A stretch of 29,344 nt of DNA from Verrucomicrobiota bacterium (lineage in GTDB: Bacteria; Verrucomicrobiota; Verrucomicrobiae; Chthoniobacterales; UBA10450), in the NCBI GenBank assembly GCA_003219495.1, contig QHOZ01000001.1, positions 1 through 29,344 of the forward strand. Reading direction: 5' to 3'. Both the position numbers and the translations under genes were made by a program. Below, in pieces: positions 24,398-29,344 of this stretch (positions within the stretch are counted from its first letter, which is position 1; each line of letters opens with the position of its first letter). The notes beneath the pieces are model-generated. The model was not told where the DNA came from. It searched no databases and worked only from the letters and a program-made list of their open reading frames with translations.

Positions 24398-25924
24398 TTA
24401 ATAAGACTTCGCCCACACCGCCCGCTGGGCGCTGGCTTGGCCGGTGAAAATGCATTTACCCGGCTCGGACTCGCCAGAGGGAATCACCCGGATCGTCACT
24501 TTCAGGTCTTTTTTTATTTTCTCTTCGACTTCGCGGGAGCCGTTCCAGTGCGCGAGCGCGAATCCGCCGTGGATCTCCGGTTTGTTCCCGTTTTTTGCGG
24601 TGAAGAAATCGTAAAACTCCTCTTTCGATTCAATCACGCGGGTATTTTCCTCCTGAAATTTCTTCGCCCGCTCGAAAAGATTGTTTTGGATCGACATCAG
24701 CATCTCGGGTGCGACCGCTGCAAATTCCTGGATCGACATCGACTCTTTGGATTTTACCGGTTGATCGCGCCGCGAGACGGCGACTGAATTCGCCTCCAAA
24801 TCGCGCGGTCCGATTTCGACGCGAATCGGCACACCTTTCTTGATCCACTCCCAGTTTTTCACGCCGCCACCGAGATCGCGGCGGTCCACTTCGACTTCGA
24901 TCGGCGCGTCGGCGAAATGTTTGCCGCGCAGTTGCAGCGCGAGCCCGTCGCATGCTTCTAAAACTCGCGCGCGCGTCTCCTCTTTGGGCGTGATCGGCAG
25001 GATCATGATTTGCGTTGGCGCAATACGCGGCGGAAGCACAAGTCCGTCATCGTCGCCGTGCATCATCACGACAGTGCCGACCATGCGCGTCGTCATTCCC
25101 CAACTTGTCGTCCAACCGAATTCCTGTTTGCCTTCGCGGTTCTGGAATTGGATGCCGCTCGCCTTGGCGAAATTTTGTCCGAGAAAATGTGACGTGCCGG
25201 CCTGGATCGCTTTCCGATCCTGCACCATCGCTTCGATCGACAAAGTATCGACTGCGCCGGGAAATTTCTCACTTTCCGATTTTTTGCCGCGAACAACCGG
25301 AATCGCGCAGGAACTCTCCGCAAACGTCGCGTAAACATTTAGCATTCGCTCGGTTTCTTCGCGCGCTTCCGCTTCACTCTCGTGAACGGTGTGACCTTCC
25401 TGCCAGAGAAATTCTGCGGTGCGCAAAAAGAGCCGCGGCCGCATCTCCCATCGGACAATGTTCGCCCATTGATTTAATAGAATCGGCAGATCGCGGTAGG
25501 ATTGGACCCACTTCGCGTAACTCGCGCCGATAATTGTTTCCGAAGTGGGTCGAACAACGAGTGGCTCATTGAGCGGACTTCCGGGTTTTAATTTTCCGTC
25601 CGCGTCCATTTCCAGGCGCGTGTGCGTGACGACCGCGCATTCCTTGGCAAACCCTTCGACGTGTTCGGCTTCTTTTGCGAAATAACTCAGCGGAATGAAC
25701 AGCGGGAAATAAGCGTTGCGGTGGCCGGTTGCGCGAAACATCGCGTCGAGCAGATGCTGCATGTTCTCCCAAATTCCGTAGCCCCACGGACGAATGACCA
25801 TGCAACCGCGCACATCGCTGGGCTCTGCCAGCTCGGCCGCGCGAACCACCTGTTGATACCATTCCGTAAAATCCTCCTCGCGCCGTGGAGTGATCGCGCT
25901 CTTCTGTTCTGGTGCTTTCGTCAT
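24398..25924 (-). CDS. proS: Prolyl-tRNA synthetase, short (archaeal/eukaryotic-type) form
   Basis: 508 aa, class II synthetase that charges tRNA-Pro. It belongs to the short ProS form without the large INS editing insertion of the E. coli enzyme: VRPTSETIIG, the motif 2 stretch RWEMRPRLFLRTAEFLWQE, and motif 3-like GMTTRMVGTVVMMHGDDDG are present. The C-terminus ends in aromatic KSY, as in this subfamily. The N-terminal block TPRREEDFTEWYQQVV is typical. The glutaredoxin-like gene follows within 9 bp. Confidence 0.96.
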   Translation of the reverse strand: MTKAPEQKSAITPRREEDFTEWYQQVVRAAELAEPSDVRGCMVIRPWGYGIWENMQHLLDAMFRATGHRNAYFPLFIPLSYFAKEAEHVEGFAKECAVVTHTRLEMDADGKLKPGSPLNEPLVVRPTSETIIGASYAKWVQSYRDLPILLNQWANIVRWEMRPRLFLRTAEFLWQEGHTVHESEAEAREETERMLNVYATFAESSCAIPVVRGKKSESEKFPGAVDTLSIEAMVQDRKAIQAGTSHFLGQNFAKASGIQFQNREGKQEFGWTTSWGMTTRMVGTVVMMHGDDDGLVLPPRIAPTQIMILPITPKEETRARVLEACDGLALQLRGKHFADAPIEVEVDRRDLGGGVKNWEWIKKGVPIRVEIGPRDLEANSVAVSRRDQPVKSKESMSIQEFAAVAPEMLMSIQNNLFERAKKFQEENTRVIESKEEFYDFFTAKNGNKPEIHGGFALAHWNGSREVEEKIKKDLKVTIRVIPSGESEPGKCIFTGQASAQRAVWAKSY

Positions 25925-26011
25925 CGCGAGAACGAATTAATCTCGCGTGACGGAAATGGCTAGTTACCTTTTTTCGTAACCTTTCCCGCGATGCGCGGTC
26001 TTATCTGGCGT

Positions 26012-26341
26012 ATGAAATTGAAATCAGCAGTTACTTTGTCGATCTTGGCGGCGACGCTTCAGTTCGCCCCGACGGTTTTCAGTCAAGATCAGGACCGCGG
26101 TCAGCGCGGAAAACGTTGGGAGCAAAGACTCGCGAATTTGTCGCCGGAAGAGCGTCAGAAACTTCAGGCCGCGCGCCAAAAGGCGATGCAGGATCCGGGC
26201 GTTCAGGCATCCCGAGAAAAAATGCGCCAGGCGCACAAGGAATTTCGTGACGCAATGCACTCCGCAATGTTGAAAGCGGATCCGTCGATTCAGCCTGTCC
26301 TCGACAAGATCCCGAAGCGAAACGGCGGCGCTGGCTTTTGA
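26012..26341 (+). CDS. Small periplasmic helical protein, Spy/CpxP-like in layout
   Basis: 109 aa from the ATG at 26012, chosen because it begins directly with a signal peptide (MKLKSAVTLSILAATLQFAP, cut near VFSQ); an ATG 21 bases upstream adds MRGLIWR. The mature part is highly charged and helical, with LSPEERQKLQAARQKAMQDP resembling the LTxxQ-type helices of periplasmic chaperone-like proteins. Family membership is not established. Divergent from proS across a short gap. Confidence 0.68.
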   Translation: MKLKSAVTLSILAATLQFAPTVFSQDQDRGQRGKRWEQRLANLSPEERQKLQAARQKAMQDPGVQASREKMRQAHKEFRDAMHSAMLKADPSIQPVLDKIPKRNGGAGF

Positions 26342-26362
26342 TCGATCGGTAGATCGACAGCG

Positions 26363-26983
26363 TTACGGGTTTTTCGCGACGAGCTGTTCTCCGCGCTCGG
26401 CGTAGCCGCCCGCGAAATCAATCGTGCAAACCGTGCGATAGCGCGCATGCGGTCCAAAGGCCGCTCCCGCGTAATTGAACTTCGGATTGAAAATGTTTTT
26501 GCGATGACCGCGGTCGCGCACGCCGTCGTCGATGAGCAATGCCAGCATAACGTCGCGCGCAGTTTTGCGACTGTAGGAAATGTTTTCGCCCCACGTTGTG
26601 CTCCAGCTTCCGTAACGGCTGATCCGGTCGCCCCCATGACTTCGATCACTTCCTTCGTGTCCGAGTTGGCCGCTGACCTGCTCGGCGCAATGATCTGCCG
26701 CCGCGTGGCACATTCCGGACGACAACGTTAACGGCGGAAGCGGGTGCGCTTTCTTCAAAAAGTGGACCGCTTCATCGACCGCGTGACCGCGCTCTTTCAT
26801 GAAAAAGGGGCGCGCTTCCGCAACGAAACCTGCATAAAGACTTGGATTTTCGCGTGCCAGATTGAGCTCGCGGAGGACAGCGGCCGCGGAGACCTGTTCT
26901 GATTCGGTCGATTTTTCGCGGGCGAAAAGGGGAGCGGTGAGGGCAAGCAGGAGGCAGCCGGCGGCTAGAAATTTGAGGCGCAT
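26363..26983 (-). CDS. Secreted CAP-domain (SCP/PR1-like) protein
   Basis: 206 aa with signal peptide MRLKFLAAGCLLLALTAPLFA. The CAP fold is marked by LRELNLARENPSLYA at the start of the domain, a central CHAAADHCAEQ helix, TTWGENISYS (cavity Glu) and GHRKNIFNPKFNYAGAAFG (cavity His and the NI block). Bacterial CAP proteins are extracellular or periplasmic; their activities vary and mostly remain unknown. Two Cys in the CxxxxxxC helix and one near the end could form disulphides. Divergent from rplM. Confidence 0.88.
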   Translation of the reverse strand: MRLKFLAAGCLLLALTAPLFAREKSTESEQVSAAAVLRELNLARENPSLYAGFVAEARPFFMKERGHAVDEAVHFLKKAHPLPPLTLSSGMCHAAADHCAEQVSGQLGHEGSDRSHGGDRISRYGSWSTTWGENISYSRKTARDVMLALLIDDGVRDRGHRKNIFNPKFNYAGAAFGPHARYRTVCTIDFAGGYAERGEQLVAKNP

Positions 26984-27035
26984 TATAATTACTAGAAAGC
27001 ACCTTTAATGCCCGACTGCCCCGGGATTCCGCCGG

Positions 27036-27064
27036 TTGACAGTGTCGTCTCATACCGGTAGTTT
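27036..27064 (+). promoter_or_regulatory. Probable sigma-70 promoter of rplM-rpsI
   Basis: TTGACA at 27036-27041 is a perfect -35 box; a 17-base spacer leads to TAGTTT at 27059-27064, a partial -10 (TAnnnT). A start near 27071 would leave a leader of about 16 bases before the rplM ATG. Confidence 0.5.
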
Positions 27065-27086
27065 CCGTGCCCTTCCCCCGACTCCG

Positions 27087-27518
27087 ATGAAGACGTTTTC
27101 TGCTAAAGCCAACGAAATTGATCGCAAATGGTGGGTGATCGACGCCAAGGACCAAGTCCTCGGTCGCGTCGCGGTCAAGGCGGCGAATCTTTTACGCGGA
27201 AAAGAGAAATCAGTTTTCACGCCGCACGTCGACACCGGTGACTTCGTCATCGTCATCAACGCGGACAAAGTGCGCGTTACCGGCAAGAAAGAAGAGCAGA
27301 AGACCTACATGAGCTTTTCGGGTTTCGTCGGCGGTCATAAATCCGAGAACGTCCGCGCGAGACGCGCGCGTCATCCGGAACTGCTGATCGAGCGCGCGGT
27401 GCGGGGAATGATTCCGCACAATCGCCTCGGCCGGTCCGCTTATCGCAAGCTCAAGGTTTATCGAGGCGAAGCGCATCCGCACACGGCGCAGCAACCGAAA
27501 GCCGTGAAGATCGCCTAA
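27087..27518 (+). CDS. rplM: 50S ribosomal protein L13
   Basis: 143 aa from the ATG at 27087; the upstream ATG at 27036 lies within the likely promoter, so it is rejected. KWWVIDAKDQVLGRVA, FTPHVDTGDFVIVINA and AVRGMIPHNRLGR are classical L13 blocks; the C-terminus YRGEAHPHTAQQP is also typical. L13 is an early assembly protein of the large subunit. rpsI follows after 12 bp, the conserved order in most bacteria. Confidence 0.97.
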   Translation: MKTFSAKANEIDRKWWVIDAKDQVLGRVAVKAANLLRGKEKSVFTPHVDTGDFVIVINADKVRVTGKKEEQKTYMSFSGFVGGHKSENVRARRARHPELLIERAVRGMIPHNRLGRSAYRKLKVYRGEAHPHTAQQPKAVKIA

Positions 27519-27530
27519 GGAAATTTCTGT

Positions 27531-27926
27531 ATGGCTCAAACTGAAGAATTTATCGCAACCGGTCGCCGCAAAACTTCAGTCGCGCGCGTCCGCATGTCTG
27601 CCGGCAGCGGCAAGATCGACATCAACGGTCGCAGCTTTGAAGATTATTTTCCGAGCGTGCCGTTACAGAACGTGGTGCTGCAACCATTGCAGGTCGCGAA
27701 AGTCGTGAACACGTACGACGTTTCAATTAATGCCAGCGGCGGCGGCGTTGTCGGTCAGGCCGGGGCGGCGCGGCTCGCGATTGCGCGCGCGCTTCTGCAA
27801 ACCGATCCGAACATTCGCGGCGGTTTGAAGAAGGAAGGTCTGCTTCGTCGCGATCCGCGCATGAAAGAGCGCAAGAAATCGGGTCAACCCGGCGCTCGCA
27901 AACGCTTCCAATTCTCGAAGCGCTAA
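27531..27926 (+). CDS. rpsI: 30S ribosomal protein S9
   Basis: 131 aa. ATGRRKTSVARVRM at the start, FEDYFPSVPLQ, SGGGVVGQAGAARLAIARAL and the C-terminal KRFQFSKR, whose last residues reach the tRNA in the P site in known ribosomes. Co-transcribed with rplM. Confidence 0.97.
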   Translation: MAQTEEFIATGRRKTSVARVRMSAGSGKIDINGRSFEDYFPSVPLQNVVLQPLQVAKVVNTYDVSINASGGGVVGQAGAARLAIARALLQTDPNIRGGLKKEGLLRRDPRMKERKKSGQPGARKRFQFSKR

Positions 27927-28002
27927 TTCGATTTGTGTCCCGGGGACGTTGCCGGCGGCAATTCCAAATCTCGCGGGCGAAACGCGCCTGCAGACACAGT
28001 TG

Positions 28003-28776
28003 CTACGGTTTCTTTGGCGTCGGCGCGCCCGCCGGCGGTGGCGCAACCGGTGCTGGGGCGGGAGCAGCGATCATCGGCGGCGGTTTCTGGCCGAGAGCTG
28101 GAGGCATGGCCAACTTTGGTTGTTCCGGCGGTTTCATTGTGCGCAACTGCCGCATCGCTTCGCCGACCCAGACCGTGTCCATTCGATTATCGTTGGCGCT
28201 TTCGCTTTGCTGACCGGGCATTTTGTATTTCGTCAGCATTTCTTCACAAACGCGGCGCGCCTCGTCCGTTTTCCCTTTTGCCTTCAGTAACGGCACTTGC
28301 GAAATGAGCGCGAGCGGACCGTGGTAGGAATTCGGATACTTTTGCGCGACCTGCTGATAAATCGCGAGCGCTTCGTCGGGCTTTCCCAACGATTCCAAAT
28401 TCGCCGCCATCGTGAGTCGCGCGGTCGGGACAAAATCGTGCTCCGGATATTTGTCGGTGAATTTCTGAAGCGTCGCGTTTGCTTCGGCAAATTTCTTTTC
28501 CTCGCGCTGCTTTTGCGCCAGCACCAGGTACGCGCTCGCGCCCGCGGGCGTTCCTGAATAACGCTCGATCACTTGCTCGTAATCCTGTTGCGCCTTCGCG
28601 TTGCCGAGCGCTTCGGCAGCGGTTGAATCGCGACGATTCGCATAAAGCCGATATCCGGCGTAACCGGCGATCGCCAGAAGAATGACAATCAATGCGGCGG
28701 CGATTTCCTTCTGAAATAGCATCCAGAAAATCTGCGCTTCAATTGCAGGTTCAGTGGCTGGCGGAGCGGTCGGCAT
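28003..28776 (-). CDS. Membrane-anchored TPR protein, YfgM-like in layout
   Basis: 257 aa. A short N-terminal tail is followed by one helix (about 25-42, AAALIVILLAIAGYAGYRLY) and TPR-like repeats (about 52-190: YLVLAQKQREEKKFAEANAT, then DEALAIYQQVAQKYPNSYHG). The C-terminal 45 residues are rich in Pro and Ala and probably unstructured. The arrangement recalls YfgM/BamD-like helpers of secretion or envelope assembly, but no specific role can be claimed. It converges on rpsI across 76 bases in which I see no clear terminator. Confidence 0.75.
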   Translation of the reverse strand: MPTAPPATEPAIEAQIFWMLFQKEIAAALIVILLAIAGYAGYRLYANRRDSTAAEALGNAKAQQDYEQVIERYSGTPAGASAYLVLAQKQREEKKFAEANATLQKFTDKYPEHDFVPTARLTMAANLESLGKPDEALAIYQQVAQKYPNSYHGPLALISQVPLLKAKGKTDEARRVCEEMLTKYKMPGQQSESANDNRMDTVWVGEAMRQLRTMKPPEQPKLAMPPALGQKPPPMIAAPAPAPVAPPPAGAPTPKKP

Positions 28777-28889
28777 GGTTCGGGTGGTCGATCTTCAGCG
28801 GACGGATCTGGCCCGCGTGAGTTGGTCTTATGCCACGCGAAAGTTACCGGCGCAAGCGGGAGAAGCCGACTCCATGCGATTGGTAATTA

Positions 28890-29105
28890 ATGATTCCTGA
28901 AGAACCCACACCTGCCATGCAAAATCCGGAGAAGGATCCAGAAGATTGGACTACCGGCGAAGAACCAATGACCGGCCCGCAAAGTTCCTATTTGCAAACA
29001 CTTTGCCGCGAAGCGGGCGAAGAATTCAACGAGAAGCTGACGAAAGCCGAAGCGTCTAAAAAAATCGAGGAGCTTCAGCAAAAAACCGGTCGCGGGAAAA
29101 AATAA
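28890..29105 (+). CDS. DUF3072 family protein
   Basis: 71 aa (62 if the ATG at 28917 is used, which begins nearer the conserved part). The core KDPEDWTTGEEPMTGPQ, then SYLQTLCREAGEEF and LTKAEASKKIEELQQKTGRG, is the DUF3072 pattern, a short acidic-to-basic protein found widely in bacteria with no known role. Stop lies seven bases from the converging basic-protein gene. Confidence 0.8.
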   Translation: MIPEEPTPAMQNPEKDPEDWTTGEEPMTGPQSSYLQTLCREAGEEFNEKLTKAEASKKIEELQQKTGRGKK

Positions 29106-29112
29106 ACAGCGA

Positions 29113-29331
29113 CTAACGTCCGCGCGCACTTTTGGTTCTGCTTCGGCCTTTCACGCTGTGTCGCTTCATCGCCGCGCTTCCTCCGCCCCGGCTCAAATTC
29201 GTCGCGCTCGGTTTTTTTCCTGAGCTGCGTCGGGTTCCTGGCCTGTTGCCAGGTCGCGCGCCGGATTTCGTGCGCGCACCCCGTCGATCAGCGTCGGGTA
29301 ATACCAGCTCGGATTTATTTTTGTGCGACAT
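29113..29331 (-). CDS. Small very basic protein of unknown function
   Basis: 72 aa starting MSHKNKSELVLPDADRRG, then a Ser/Arg/Lys/Gly-rich tail with repeated GxRPGxRxG-like steps and KRHSVKGRSRTKSARGR at the end. The strong positive charge suggests nucleic acid binding, but there is no recognised domain. It converges on the DUF3072 gene; no start codon alternatives are better. Confidence 0.5.
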   Translation of the reverse strand: MSHKNKSELVLPDADRRGARTKSGARPGNRPGTRRSSGKKPSATNLSRGGGSAAMKRHSVKGRSRTKSARGR

Positions 29332-29344
29332 CGCGCCGCTTAAT

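Noticed and set aside
26982..26990. TATAAT on the minus strand at the CAP-protein start
   Set aside because: It overlaps the ATG itself, so transcription from it would begin after the start codon.
27936..27990. GC-rich inverted-repeat-like segment after rpsI considered as a terminator
   Set aside because: The stem is imperfect and no T run follows on either strand.

Overview
The window looks like part of a chromosome of a soil or freshwater Verrucomicrobiota bacterium, most likely on the Spartobacteria/Chthoniobacterales side. This is an inference from gene content. The window has futalosine-pathway menaquinone synthesis (mqnC), an ECF sigma factor joined to a Ser/Thr kinase with TPRs, a cyclase/TolB-N/TPR receptor, an HTTM protein, many short secreted proteins, moderately high GC and frequent 1-50 bp gene spacing. 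No rRNA, tRNA, CRISPR array, insertion sequence or phage gene was seen, and no gene-free stretch exceeds 300 bases.

Layout. 1-9.9 kb: a mostly minus-strand run with mqnC (cut by the window edge), a secreted alpha/beta hydrolase, a plus-strand D-amino-acid oxidase, a GT-C-like membrane protein, a small beta/gamma-crystallin protein, argH (frameshifted), a cyclase/TolB-N/TPR receptor (internally deleted and frameshifted), and an HTTM protein with a membrane-anchored partner. 9.9-10.8 kb: a small secreted protein and folB. 10.97-14.72 kb, plus strand: ECF sigma factor, Ser/Thr kinase (ATGA overlap) and a 103-aa peptide with a nitrile-hydratase-like (NHLP) leader. This run converges on a minus-strand run 19.5-14.7 kb: rpoN, a DUF721/DciA-like gene, an animal-type haem peroxidase, and a stand-alone LanM-type (DUF4135) dehydratase that lacks the LanC cyclase. 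19.64-20.43 kb: three overlapping genes for tiny exported coiled-coil proteins that look like paralogues. 20.4-21.8 kb: an eight-repeat SBBP beta-propeller protein. 21.99-29.3 kb: housekeeping pairs (pyrH-frr, proS with a glutaredoxin-like gene, rplM-rpsI) mixed with a CAP-domain protein, a membrane TPR protein, a DUF3072 protein and small unknowns.

The most unusual part is 10.97-17.64 kb. A sigma factor/kinase signalling unit ends in a possible ribosomally made, modified peptide precursor, and faces a LanM-like dehydratase with its lyase/kinase catalytic residues but no cyclase, itself overlapping a haem peroxidase gene. I read this as a candidate RiPP-type locus with an atypical product. 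The core region has almost no Ser/Thr, so the link is uncertain.

Two other signals cross gene boundaries. A 9-10 base word (TGTCGATCTT or its complement) recurs about 16 times on both strands, far above chance. Two genes (argH and the cyclase receptor) carry frame-breaking changes, one a clean 4-base tandem duplication, which may be real mutations or assembly errors.
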